From: a virus
DNA: 64,000 nucleotides
IMG/VR virus record: IMGVR_UViG_3300036944_000273
Coordinates: 1-64,000 of that record
Strand: one strand, 5' to 3'
Every line of letters begins with the position of its first letter. The first letter of the stretch is position 1. Under the pieces are notes generated by a model that saw only the letters and a program-made list of their open reading frames with translations, was not told the DNA's origin and did no database searches. Below, piece after piece: positions 46,009 to 52,804 of the stretch. The position numbers and the translations under genes were made by a program.

Positions 46009-46184
46009 AACTTGTCAATTTCTTTTTTAACTCCATTAAAATATTTTGATGCCTTATCAAGGCTATTCAATTTAATCTCATCAACAATTAGATGAGCCAC
46101 TTCTTTTATCTCATCAAGATGAGTAAGTGATGTGCTGAACATAATCTTATGTATCAGCATGTTAGTGTATTCTTTTTCTGTCAT
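46005..46184 (-). CDS. Small hypothetical protein (59 aa)
   Basis: It begins MTEKEYTNMLIHKIMF and ends GVKKEIDKL, all helical. It is supported by overlaps at both ends: its TGA overlaps the next ATG, and its ATG overlaps the zinc-ribbon gene stop. The function is unknown. Confidence 0.7.
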   Translation of the reverse strand: MTEKEYTNMLIHKIMFSTSLTHLDEIKEVAHLIVDEIKLNSLDKASKYFNGVKKEIDKL

Positions 46185-46663
46185 ACTTCTTTAGTTTTAG
46201 GGAAGCGTACTTGTACCCATCCCGATTTGATTTTACGTTGCTTCTTGTAGTCCGTGTATGGATATAAATTATAATACCCAGACTTACTCCTGTTGACTAG
46301 CACCTTCACCTTGCAGTGCTCACATGTTAGGTTCATCGCAGTCTTATTACCTGACTTGACAAAGAACTTATCTATTACCCCAACATCGTTAGCCTCCTTA
46401 CAATGTGGACAATTAGGGCGGTGCTTTAAGTACCCACCCCTATCTCTGTCCATGTCCTCGCCAACATCTAAGTACCCATTATGCAATGGGTAAATCTTTA
46501 CTGCCCCACTCGTATTGATCCGTATCGTTACTCGCTTAGTACACTTCTTGCAGAAGCCTGATACAATCCTTAAACTCGAGGTTGTGTCAAATCTCTCAGC
46601 TACGTACTTCTTAGTAAACTTATACTCACAATGTGGGCATCCCAACTCATCTACTCTGACCAT
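46181..46663 (-). CDS. Double zinc-ribbon protein
   Basis: The protein has 160 aa from the ATG at 46663 (MVRVDELGCPHC). Two similar units each hold two CxxC pairs: CPHC...CKKC (about 9-45) and CPHC...CEHC (about 85-120). The start is chosen for its AGAAGAG-like upstream sequence and a 13-base overlap with a tiny upstream gene. It is probably a zinc-binding, nucleic-acid-contacting protein and could modulate host transcription. No family was identified. Confidence 0.7.
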   Translation of the reverse strand: MVRVDELGCPHCEYKFTKKYVAERFDTTSSLRIVSGFCKKCTKRVTIRINTSGAVKIYPLHNGYLDVGEDMDRDRGGYLKHRPNCPHCKEANDVGVIDKFFVKSGNKTAMNLTCEHCKVKVLVNRSKSGYYNLYPYTDYKKQRKIKSGWVQVRFPKTKEV

Positions 46664-46758
46664 CTCTTCTTGGTTAAAAATCTTAAGATTATACATAGGG
46701 GCAAAACAAATACAATACCTATAACACCCCAAAATAGAAATTCAATTATACTACGCAT
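46651..46758 (-). CDS. Tiny membrane protein (35 aa)
   Basis: It begins MRSIIEFLFWGVIGIVF and ends LTKKRWSE: one transmembrane helix with a basic tail. Its ATG overlaps the upstream stop as TGATG, and its end overlaps the zinc-ribbon gene. The function is unknown. Confidence 0.55.
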   Translation of the reverse strand: MRSIIEFLFWGVIGIVFVLPLCIILRFLTKKRWSE

Positions 46759-46889
46759 CATAAGTCAAATTTTTTAAGTTCTTTTAAATATGTACTCTTC
46801 TTCATGCAATATACTCGTGTGCCCAATCGGTCGACATATGAGCTGTCAATCACGTCGGACCAATCACACTCACGCTGTGGCCTTGGCAA
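46758..46889 (-). CDS. Small hypothetical protein, start uncertain
   Basis: A TTG at 46889 gives 43 aa (PRPQRECDWSDVIDSSYV... KELKKFDL) with a 20-base overlap of the DnaA-like gene. An ATG at 46979 would give 73 aa with a signal-like start but would overlap that gene by 110 bases. The coupling TGATG to the next gene argues that something is translated here. Confidence 0.4.
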   Translation of the reverse strand: MPRPQRECDWSDVIDSSYVDRLGTRVYCMKKSTYLKELKKFDL

Positions 46890-47223
46890 GTTTCTTAAGA
46901 CGTCGGTCTTCTGCCCTGTCCCTGCGAGATAACTTCCGGATAGAATTAAACTTCCCAGAATCAATGAGTTCTTTTTCATAAGATTTAATTTTGTTAACAC
47001 CATATATCACGGCCGAATGTGCAACCGGAAAATTATACCGCTCGCAGTATCGTTGGATATCACATACCCTGAAGCCTTCCTCCGTGCATAGCAAATAGAA
47101 ATGAAAGCGTGCGTCTGCAATAGCAGCTAACCTCGTGTGTAAAAACAAATCTCTTTTAAGTAGTCGATGGCGGTAGCATATCATGCGTGCAAGCTCATCC
47201 ATTTTTTCAACGTCAGTAATCAT
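46870..47223 (-). CDS. DnaA domain IV-like HTH protein
   Basis: The protein has 117 aa. The central part (KRDLFLHTRLAAIADARF, YLLCTEEGFRVCDIQRYC, FPVAHSAVIYGVNKI) follows the DnaA C-terminal DNA-binding layout, where the last stretch corresponds to the DnaA-box reading signature (V.HSTVI). It lacks the AAA+ part. The C-terminus is very basic. It may bind the phage or host origin and steer replication. ATGA coupling links it to a tiny membrane gene upstream. Confidence 0.65.
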   Translation of the reverse strand: MITDVEKMDELARMICYRHRLLKRDLFLHTRLAAIADARFHFYLLCTEEGFRVCDIQRYCERYNFPVAHSAVIYGVNKIKSYEKELIDSGKFNSIRKLSRRDRAEDRRLKKLAKATA

Positions 47224-47324
47224 AAAAATTTAATTATTAAATATATAATATAACTCCAGATGGCAATCTGACCAATGAGTATCATTCGTCCTTGCCTTAT
47301 AATTTTCTTCGGGTCGTGTATCAT
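47220..47324 (-). CDS. Tiny membrane protein (34 aa)
   Basis: It begins MIHDPKKIIRQGRM and continues ILIGQIAIWSYIIYLIIKFL: a basic start and one transmembrane helix. Its ATG overlaps the upstream stop and its stop overlaps the DnaA-like gene start, both as ATGA. Confidence 0.7.
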   Translation of the reverse strand: MIHDPKKIIRQGRMILIGQIAIWSYIIYLIIKFL

Positions 47325-47416
47325 ACGTGATAAATAAAATGTGCCAAGTAAAATATAATGATGCAACAAATGACCCATATAAGTATGGCCCTATAAATTA
47401 TTTTTTGATCTTCCAT
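47321..47416 (-). CDS. Tiny membrane protein (31 aa)
   Basis: It begins MEDQKIIYRAILIWVICC and ends LAHFIYHV: one transmembrane helix. It overlaps the upstream gene by 26 bases and the downstream gene by ATGA. Confidence 0.6.
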   Translation of the reverse strand: MEDQKIIYRAILIWVICCIIIFYLAHFIYHV

Positions 47417-47543
47417 TCTTAATTAATATATAAACTGAGTAAATACATAGTGACAACATTATGGCCTGCCAACTATAGCCTAGCATCATGCAGATAAACA
47501 CTGCGATTGCTAATAAGTATTGGATAACAATTAATCCCAACAT
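47391..47543 (-). CDS. Small membrane protein (50 aa)
   Basis: It begins MLGLIVIQYLLAIAVFICMM and ends IKNGRSKNNL: two transmembrane helices. Its start overlaps the previous gene end by 13 bases. It is the first of three consecutive tiny membrane genes. Confidence 0.65.
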   Translation of the reverse strand: MLGLIVIQYLLAIAVFICMMLGYSWQAIMLSLCIYSVYILIKNGRSKNNL

Positions 47544-47776
47544 AAATATTCATTCATTAAGTTATCGAAGTCTCTTACTATTTGTTCAAGTGCATGGCTA
47601 TGCGTAGTGAATAGCCATGTTGCATTCTCAAATGCCTGCAGTATAAATCTATTAGTGATAGGGTCTTTATCGAACGTCACTTGTAGCTGACTCCAGTTGC
47701 TCAATGGCAGTATAAGTCGTCCTTTCTTTTTGCCCAAAAGAAGTAATTCGCGAAAATGATTTAAGTTTTGATTCAT
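47531..47776 (-). CDS. Hypothetical protein
   Basis: The protein has 81 aa, with GRLILPLSNWSQLQVTF and a helical Asp/Glu-rich end. It overlaps the upstream frame by 110 bases in another frame, much more than usual here, so the two could be one gene joined by a frameshift at GGGCAAAAAG, or the true start is further in. The function is unknown. Confidence 0.55.
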   Translation of the reverse strand: MNQNLNHFRELLLLGKKKGRLILPLSNWSQLQVTFDKDPITNRFILQAFENATWLFTTHSHALEQIVRDFDNLMNEYLCWD

Positions 47777-47873
47777 CTAATTTTTGTTTTGATAATGCTA
47801 ATTGAAAATCTAAATTCTCTAGCCACTCAACGGGTGCGTAGGCTATGTTAAAGGTTGCAGGTCTTTCGTCCAT
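47667..47873 (-). CDS. Hypothetical protein, possibly first part of a frameshifted gene
   Basis: The protein has 68 aa (MDERPATFNIAYAPVEW...). The first 33 residues are free of overlap and look coding. The rest shares DNA with the next gene. A +1 shift near 47735 would fuse the two into about 115 aa. The function is unknown. Confidence 0.5.
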   Translation of the reverse strand: MDERPATFNIAYAPVEWLENLDFQLALSKQKLDESKLKSFSRITSFGQKERTTYTAIEQLESATSDVR

Positions 47874-47874
47874 A

Positions 47875-48177
47875 TTATTTATTGTTTATTTTTTTATCTG
47901 AAAATAGTTTAACAATTTGATCGGAATCAACATTGAGGTCGTATTGGAAATACCCCTCCATGGGAATAAATACTTCGAACTTATTGTACTTATTGTACAC
48001 CGATAATGACATCTTCGTACTAATTCTTTTGCCATCTACGTAGATGTTCACGTGATAGTAATCCGTGGGCATTAATTCTAATTTAGAAACCTCTACATCT
48101 ACGTCATGATTTTTTTCTAAGCTATGCTTTATCTCATCACAAAGCATTTCAATTTGATTAATATCCATGTTATTCAT
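47875..48177 (-). CDS. Hypothetical protein
   Basis: The protein has 100 aa, a helix then beta strands (DYYHVNIYVDGKRISTKMSLS). A second ATG three codons in is possible. It overlaps the upstream gene by 8 bases. The function is unknown. Confidence 0.65.
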   Translation of the reverse strand: MNNMDINQIEMLCDEIKHSLEKNHDVDVEVSKLELMPTDYYHVNIYVDGKRISTKMSLSVYNKYNKFEVFIPMEGYFQYDLNVDSDQIVKLFSDKKINNK

Positions 48178-48511
48178 TATCTAAAAGGTTAAGGATTGGA
48201 CAAATAGTTTCTTGAATATCTTCAATGGTTGAGTACGCTTCATCATCTTCATCAAGTGTCTCTTTAATCCAATCAAGCTTGCAGTAGTACACATCGCCAA
48301 GTTTATGTGGCTGACCCGTATCCTCGTCTTGCCAATTGTCCCAATTGACTGCATTGATAGCTTTTTTAATACACTTATGCATATCACCTTTATCGTGAAA
48401 TCCGCTGGCACTATAGCCACGTCTAACTAACTCAGACACTAAGTCTGATGTACTGAATAAATCTAACTCTGATGCGTTCTTGTTAAGCATCGTTAAGGTT
48501 GTTGGTTTCAT
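48170..48511 (-). CDS. Hypothetical protein
   Basis: The protein has 113 aa. LFSTSDLVSELVRRGYSASGFHDKG near the start resembles SAP/LEM-like helical DNA-contact units, and a similar EL..KGYA unit occurs in the next gene. The rest is acidic. The function is unknown. Confidence 0.6.
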   Translation of the reverse strand: MKPTTLTMLNKNASELDLFSTSDLVSELVRRGYSASGFHDKGDMHKCIKKAINAVNWDNWQDEDTGQPHKLGDVYYCKLDWIKETLDEDDEAYSTIEDIQETICPILNLLDNE

Positions 48512-48512
48512 G

Positions 48513-48749
48513 TTATTCTATGCGTTTAGTTACTTGTTCTTCTAATATTCCAATAATTAAATCATTTACCCTATCATCCTGCAATACTTCCTCCATAATC
48601 TCACTGCACTCCCATGCAGTAAGGCGGTGATTGGTTTCATTGCATTCGTTGTATTCGTCAAGTATTACTTGCACCGCTTCCATGTGCCACAATGACCTAG
48701 TGGCATAGCCTTTCTTGCTTAATTCAATCTTTAATTCTTTCGCATCCAT
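48513..48749 (-). CDS. Hypothetical acidic protein
   Basis: The protein has 78 aa, helical, with LKIELSKKGYATRSLWHMEAV near the start. The arrangement resembles the beginning of the neighbouring 113-aa protein, suggesting relatedness. The function is unknown. Confidence 0.6.
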   Translation of the reverse strand: MDAKELKIELSKKGYATRSLWHMEAVQVILDEYNECNETNHRLTAWECSEIMEEVLQDDRVNDLIIGILEEQVTKRIE

Positions 48750-48750
48750 A

Positions 48751-49089
48751 TTATAAGTGGTCTAAGTGAATAAATTCTGGTACTTTATAAAACTGCATCA
48801 TGTAGTCAATGGTCTCACCATCGGTCATGTTTGCATCGGGATCGATTCTACTGAAAAAATCTCTCCAATCCCTATTGTTCTTCTCTATCGTAATCTGCTT
48901 GATGTCTTCGTAGAATATCTCTACGTATCCATCCCATCCTACAACTGCATCCATTAAATCTTTGAGTAATGAGGTGCGTTCGTTGTACTTGATGATACCA
49001 TAGTTATCACCACTATCTAGGAGTCCTTGTACTCCATGCTCTTTAAATGCTTGAACTGAATCTAGTCCCATTAAAAAATACTTGTCCAT
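48751..49089 (-). CDS. Hypothetical protein
   Basis: The protein has 112 aa from the ATG at 49089 (MDKYFLMGLDSVQAF), which follows the upstream stop by 2 bases. A TTG further upstream would overlap. It is acidic, with RDWRDFFSRIDPDANMTDGETIDYM in the middle. No domain was recognised. Confidence 0.6.
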   Translation of the reverse strand: MDKYFLMGLDSVQAFKEHGVQGLLDSGDNYGIIKYNERTSLLKDLMDAVVGWDGYVEIFYEDIKQITIEKNNRDWRDFFSRIDPDANMTDGETIDYMMQFYKVPEFIHLDHL

Positions 49090-49091
49090 AA

Positions 49092-49292
49092 TTAATTTGC
49101 GTTTAATTGATTTAAAATTTCCATCTGCCAATGTGTAGGTAAATCAGTACACGGAATTACAATCTCATTTCCGTGGCAGTCATTTAAAGCCTCTTGCTTA
49201 TCAGCATACAATACAATTTCTCCATTTGAGAATTTGATTGGATTATCATTTGCAAAATCGTAAATGACATAATCTAATTTTAAATTTCCCAT
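49092..49292 (-). CDS. Hypothetical small protein
   Basis: The protein has 66 aa, ending LNQLNAN, the same NAN ending and AATTAATTTGCG codon context as the neighbouring 69-aa gene, so the two ends may be a local duplication. The function is unknown. Confidence 0.6.
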   Translation of the reverse strand: MGNLKLDYVIYDFANDNPIKFSNGEIVLYADKQEALNDCHGNEIVIPCTDLPTHWQMEILNQLNAN

Positions 49293-49294
49293 AA

Positions 49295-49504
49295 TTAATT
49301 TGCGTTTAAATAGTTTACAATTTTATCTGAATCAAATCCCGTGGACTCCACGTAGTCAGTCAACTCATCACCAACCTCGGTGAATACTTTCTGCTCAAGA
49401 ATCTCACGTGTAAGCTTATCGATAAGCTTCACAATCATCACTCCCGAGGAGGATGTAAGAAGGTGGATAATATACTCCTTTGTTTTAAATACTTTGCGTG
49501 CCAT
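49295..49504 (-). CDS. Hypothetical small protein
   Basis: The protein has 69 aa, starting MARKVFKTKEYIIHLLTSS and ending VNYLNAN. A basic beta-rich start is followed by an acidic helix. The function is unknown. Confidence 0.6.
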   Translation of the reverse strand: MARKVFKTKEYIIHLLTSSSGVMIVKLIDKLTREILEQKVFTEVGDELTDYVESTGFDSDKIVNYLNAN

Positions 49505-49505
49505 G

Positions 49506-49640
49506 TTAAATCTTTTTAAGTTTATGAATAATAGTTAAGCCAATGATACCATAGCCTAGGAAATCCCAAAAGCCAAAGGGCTCATGGATGCCTACGAATA
49601 AGCACCCAATCCCCATGTATAGTCCTAGTAATGTTCTCAT
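49506..49640 (-). CDS. Small membrane protein (44 aa)
   Basis: It begins MRTLLGLYMGIGCLF and ends IIHKLKKI: two hydrophobic segments with a basic tail. Its ATG overlaps the upstream stop as ATGA, and it ends one base before the next start. Confidence 0.7.
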   Translation of the reverse strand: MRTLLGLYMGIGCLFVGIHEPFGFWDFLGYGIIGLTIIHKLKKI

Positions 49641-49870
49641 TTGAATGAATGTCTATCAGTTGTATAAATTACATTATCATTCTTCCACATGAGCGTAGAG
49701 AAGGCCACGCCCTCATCTATCACCTCATACTTACGTCTAGTCATTTCCTTTACGAAGTCGTAATTAAACTCCACGTATACGTATACATTGCCACTACCAA
49801 TTGTTATCTCTGAGATTTCAAATGATTTGTCGTCCAATAGGACGCTCGCTTGTTTTAATAGTTCTTTCAT
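49637..49870 (-). CDS. Hypothetical protein
   Basis: The protein has 77 aa: a helix then strands with VYVYVEFNYDFVKEMTRRKYEV. It is coupled to the 44-aa membrane gene by ATGA. The function is unknown. Confidence 0.6.
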   Translation of the reverse strand: MKELLKQASVLLDDKSFEISEITIGSGNVYVYVEFNYDFVKEMTRRKYEVIDEGVAFSTLMWKNDNVIYTTDRHSFK

Positions 49871-49883
49871 GTTGTTATGTTAT

Positions 49884-50270
49884 CTATCCAAATATTACGT
49901 CACCCATTACTGCCAGCTGGAACCATACGTCCGAGTCATCGCCATCGTAGTTGCCCGCTAAGATATTGCTTAGTTGCCTAGGGTAATCTTTGCTCATGAT
50001 GCTGAACGCCTTAGCCATGCTATCGTAGGTCACGTCGCCTAGCTTGTCCATATCCTCGAACTCTTCAGTACTCTCTATGTCATACACGGGTAGCTTGTAG
50101 TTCTTGTCTGCAAAAAAAGATCTTGTCAAATTATCCACCAATGTTTGGCCCTTGATAAAGTGTGTTCGATCGATATCACCTAGGTAATACCAATAGTTTG
50201 AGCCACCCTCTAGTGCCGTGCACAATTGGTCGCTGATTGCCTCTTCTGAAATGTTAAATGTGATTTCCAT
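49884..50270 (-). CDS. Hypothetical protein of a phage-common type
   Basis: The protein has 128 aa. It contains CTALEGGSNYWYYLG and ends DSDVWFQLAVMGDVIFG, a form I know from many phage genomes without a known role. It is acidic. It lies 4 bases downstream of a Cys-rich gene. Confidence 0.65.
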   Translation of the reverse strand: MEITFNISEEAISDQLCTALEGGSNYWYYLGDIDRTHFIKGQTLVDNLTRSFFADKNYKLPVYDIESTEEFEDMDKLGDVTYDSMAKAFSIMSKDYPRQLSNILAGNYDGDDSDVWFQLAVMGDVIFG

Positions 50271-50274
50271 CGTA

Positions 50275-50964
50275 TTAATGTTTAAGGATTTTAATTGATT
50301 TTGCTTTACTAGTTGTGCCCATGCATAGCTTACATTGCTCGCACGTTGCTTTGTTGCCTGCCTCTTTACTAGCTGGACATGTCACGTTCTCACTGCCTAT
50401 ACTATCACCGACAAAGAACGTACGCCACCCCATATTTTTAGCGGCCTTATCTACCAGTGTAGTCTCTACGCTCGCCATGAAATAACTTTTGGCCCAGGGA
50501 TTTTTATGCCACTGGTGGGTGTATCCAGTCCAAAATTTAGCACGCTTTGAAATTTTATCTACCAGTTCTTCACCCAGTAAAACCGGTTCACCATATGAGC
50601 CAAAACGTATACCACGCCCCTGGATTGCATCTAACAAATCCGCCTCCAGTTCTGGGCTTAGTTCTGGTATACTATCCAGGCCCCTGCGACGTAAACTAGC
50701 TAGTTTACTTTGCAGTCCTCGCAAACTATTTGCTTTTGTCACGTAGCAATCACCGTCGCCAGTAGTGTGGTTATGCACGCAATCACCACAAATTGCCTTG
50801 TCGTCCAGGTCACGTACTTTGCCTGGTGTTTTTATCCATGCTTCTGGTAGCATGAAGTTTTGAATTAGGTCACCAGTTTTCTGGTTAGTAGTTTGAAATT
50901 GGAAATTAAAAACTATTCCGTCTTTACGGTAAAAAAGATTTTTGATTTTTGCTTTGCGTCTCAT
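50275..50964 (-). CDS. Cys-rich phage protein with four CxxC-type pairs
   Basis: The protein has 229 aa. Cys clusters lie at CGDC (about 59-62), DCYV, CPAS, CEQC and CLC near the C-terminus, with a central RFGSYGEPVLL, GYTHQWHKNPWAK and MASVET between. The layout, with metal-site ends around a TIM-barrel-like middle, recalls radical-SAM-like or zinc phage proteins of unknown role. No CxxxCxxC motif is seen, so classical radical-SAM activity is unlikely. Confidence 0.65.
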   Translation of the reverse strand: MRRKAKIKNLFYRKDGIVFNFQFQTTNQKTGDLIQNFMLPEAWIKTPGKVRDLDDKAICGDCVHNHTTGDGDCYVTKANSLRGLQSKLASLRRRGLDSIPELSPELEADLLDAIQGRGIRFGSYGEPVLLGEELVDKISKRAKFWTGYTHQWHKNPWAKSYFMASVETTLVDKAAKNMGWRTFFVGDSIGSENVTCPASKEAGNKATCEQCKLCMGTTSKAKSIKILKH

Positions 50965-50971
50965 ATATATT

Positions 50972-51286
50972 TTATTTTAGTGCTTTCTTTAATGCTTTTA
51001 ATATTACTGATAGGTCATATTTCAAACCCCTCAATCCGTAGTCATTGAAATAGTCGTCGTTGGTTACGTCGTATTCCTGGACGTCAATATAATTATGAGA
51101 GCCACGTAGGTCGTTCGCCTTGATAGTAACTTTCAACCCGTCTACCTGGATAGGCTCGATATCTACGTAGTAAGGCCACGTACCGCCATTGTAGGTGTAT
51201 GCGTATTCGTCCAGGAGAGCGACCTGGTCTAACAATGAATTGATTTCAGTAATTCTGTTCCCAATTGACTTTGGTAGCTTGTTCAT
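50972..51286 (-). CDS. Hypothetical protein, first gene of minus-strand cluster
   Basis: The protein has 104 aa, with a helical start and a beta-rich middle (TWPYYVDIEPIQVDGLKVTI). It is the first gene leftward from the repeat-rich divergence region, so it should be transcribed earliest. No clear TAnnTTTG box lies before it. The function is unknown. Confidence 0.6.
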   Translation of the reverse strand: MNKLPKSIGNRITEINSLLDQVALLDEYAYTYNGGTWPYYVDIEPIQVDGLKVTIKANDLRGSHNYIDVQEYDVTNDDYFNDYGLRGLKYDLSVILKALKKALK

Positions 51287-51892
51287 ATTTGCGTTGTTTT
51301 GTTCTACATTTCAAATATTGCACTTTTATTTGGAATAACAATAACATGTATATAAAATATTTAAATAATTTACATCTTTTTTTTAAAATAGGACAATACG
51401 TGCAGTGAAGGCAGTTTTTTAGGTTAAAAATAATTTGATATTTTTTTACCTGGACGCAAAAATAAATAAATAGGTTTGAAAATTAGGATATCAATTGAAA
51501 TTTGATATAGGTCTAATGCAGTCAATCCCTCAACCTAATCCATTTTTTAGGCTCGCCTAAATTTTATTTTAGGCCGCAGCTATTCCACTCGGTTCGATAG
51601 TTAGCCAAACGTCTAACCAACTTGACGCTTTCGGTTTCGATTAGATAGTTAGACAAATATCTAAATGATCTTCCGCTCCCATGGCCATGCATACTACTAT
51701 GCATTGCATAGTACTAGGTCATGCCTACAAAAACCTAAAAAACTCCTAGGGTTTTGCCAGTTTCCGACCCCCCCCGCCAACTTTTGATCCGTTTTCCTTT
51801 TGCCCCCGGCCGCGTGGTTTATGGTGGTTGCCCAATATCCATATATATCTAACAAAATTTTTACCTTTGCTAAACAAAAAACATAAAAGACA
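51287..51892. other. Repeat-rich non-coding divergence region, candidate origin/regulatory region
   Basis: This stretch of about 600 bases holds no credible gene and separates the two transcription directions. It contains TTTAGGC-TC-GCCTAAA (51546-51561) plus a third TTTTAGGC (51567), two imperfect 26-base direct repeats built on GATAGTTAG (51593 and 51641), a perfect 9-bp palindrome TACTATGCA / TGCATAGTA (51695-51713), overlapping CATG-rich repeats and a C8 run (51769-51776). It is AT-rich on the left and GC-rich on the right. Confidence 0.6.
51862..51869 (+). promoter_or_regulatory. -7 box TACCTTTG
   Basis: It matches TAnnTTTG and lies 23 bases before the ATG at 51893 at the right edge of the divergence region. 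It is the first plus-strand promoter after it. Confidence 0.55.
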
Positions 51893-52018
51893 ATGGCTAA
51901 GAAAATGATCAAAGAGTATGGCGGAAAAGAGAAGTACGCATCAAAGGCTGCTATGGCAAAACACGAGAAGATGGAAGGGAAGAAAGTGGAGAAGATGGAG
52001 AAGATGAAAAAGAAGTAG
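51893..52018 (+). CDS. Tiny Lys-rich protein (41 aa)
   Basis: It begins MAKKMIKEYGGKEKYASK and ends EKMKKK. Almost one residue in three is Lys, with Glu and Met. A promoter box lies 23 bases upstream, and the next gene starts 4 bases after the stop. It is similar in style to the Lys-rich genes at 55.6-58.3 kb. It is possibly DNA- or RNA-associated. Confidence 0.65.
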   Translation: MAKKMIKEYGGKEKYASKAAMAKHEKMEGKKVEKMEKMKKK

Positions 52019-52021
52019 GTT

Positions 52022-52150
52022 ATGGCGAAGGGTAAGTCGTCGGATACTTCTAGAAAGATTTCCTTTGGCAAGAAGGGTACTGGTAAGGCTAAAAAAAGCT
52101 ACGGACCTAAAGAAGAAAAACCCAAAAAGTATCGGGGACAAGGGAGATAA
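52022..52150 (+). CDS. Tiny basic protein (42 aa)
   Basis: It begins MAKGKSSDTSRKISFGKK and ends KYRGQGR, rich in Lys, Gly and Ser. It is followed within 10 bases by a terminator, so this two-gene unit is transcribed alone. The function is unknown. Confidence 0.65.
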   Translation: MAKGKSSDTSRKISFGKKGTGKAKKSYGPKEEKPKKYRGQGR

Positions 52151-52158
52151 GATTAATA

Positions 52159-52185
52159 GACTTGGCTAGGCCAGGTCTTTTTTTT
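52159..52185 (+). terminator. Terminator GACTTGGC/GCCAGGTC
   Basis: An 8-bp stem with one G-T wobble and a TAG loop is followed by eight Ts. It ends the two-gene basic-protein unit. Confidence 0.85.
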
Positions 52186-52190
52186 GACTA

Positions 52191-52482
52191 TATTTTTGTA
52201 CGTTTCGACAAAGCGTACACTTTTGTGTAGACTTTGTGTACAAAAAATGCTTGCTTTGTATTTTTATACAACCTTATAACTAATTGATATATAGTAAGTT
52301 AAGTATATATTTATTTCTTTAATGTACAAAATGTAGAAAAATAAAAGGAAAAATAGAAAAAATCCTTTCACCCCCAATAGTATTTTATATATAGTAGTAA
52401 TTGGGCAAAAAAGTTTGCAAGTTTACATGTTGTACATTTTAATTGTTTTCAGTATATTTGTACAAACAATAAAAAATATAAC
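52191..52482. repeat. Non-coding element B, paralogue of the element at 43.2 kb
   Basis: This gap of about 290 bases shares with element A the blocks at 52276 (13 bases), 52323 (18) and 52383 (13) in the same order. It holds several GTACA-type motifs (52198, 52216, 52238, 52326 and 52433) and plus-strand TAnnTTTG boxes at 52191 and 52453. No gene is seen. Confidence 0.75.
52453..52460 (+). promoter_or_regulatory. -7 box TATATTTG within TTTGTACAAA palindrome
   Basis: It matches TAnnTTTG, 22 bases before the ATG at 52483, and merges into TTTGTACAAA, a perfect palindrome that could be a repressor or activator site over the promoter. Confidence 0.55.
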
Positions 52483-52758
52483 ATGAAACTTTACAAAAAG
52501 AGACCTGATAAGATAATTCGGGTAAACATCATTCGTGCTGGGAGTGTCACTAAGCATATAGCATTTCACGAATGCGAGTTAGTTGAATGCTTCAATGAGT
52601 TAATGGCATTTGTTCACAAGAACATGGATGGTAGCAATAAGACTATGCTACAATGTAGGGAGTGGGTCAACTCAAAAAATAAGGCATCGATGAGCTTTTC
52701 ATTTATGGGTCCAAGTATGGACGAGATTGAGTCGTTAATTAATAGCCATTTTAATTGA
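52483..52758 (+). CDS. Hypothetical protein upstream of GroEL
   Basis: The protein has 91 aa, a basic start (LYKKRPDKIIRVNIIRAG) then a helical part. It is controlled by element B and its own promoter box, 47 bases before GroEL. Placement after a complex control region suggests an early or regulatory role. No domain was recognised. Confidence 0.65.
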   Translation: MKLYKKRPDKIIRVNIIRAGSVTKHIAFHECELVECFNELMAFVHKNMDGSNKTMLQCREWVNSKNKASMSFSFMGPSMDEIESLINSHFN

Positions 52759-52777
52759 TTGGCATAGTAATTGTATA

Positions 52778-52785
52778 TAGATTTG
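52778..52785 (+). promoter_or_regulatory. -7 box TAGATTTG before groEL
   Basis: It matches TAnnTTTG, 19 bases before the GroEL ATG. A TTG about 19 bases further upstream could be the -33 element. Confidence 0.55.
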
Positions 52786-52804
52786 TAACAAATTAAAATA
52801 GAAT

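Noticed and set aside
46664-46732. Upstream TTG or ATG starts for the zinc-ribbon protein
   Set aside because: They would cover most of a coupled 35-aa membrane gene. The ATG at 46663 has a purine-rich leader and a short overlap.
49090-49131. TTG start upstream of the 112-aa protein
   Set aside because: It overlaps the preceding gene, while the ATG at 49089 follows that gene's stop by two bases.
51697-52141. Two minus-strand open frames over the divergence region and small basic genes
   Set aside because: They are low-complexity frames opposite Lys codons (giving Phe/Leu/Ser) and across palindromes, with no start context.
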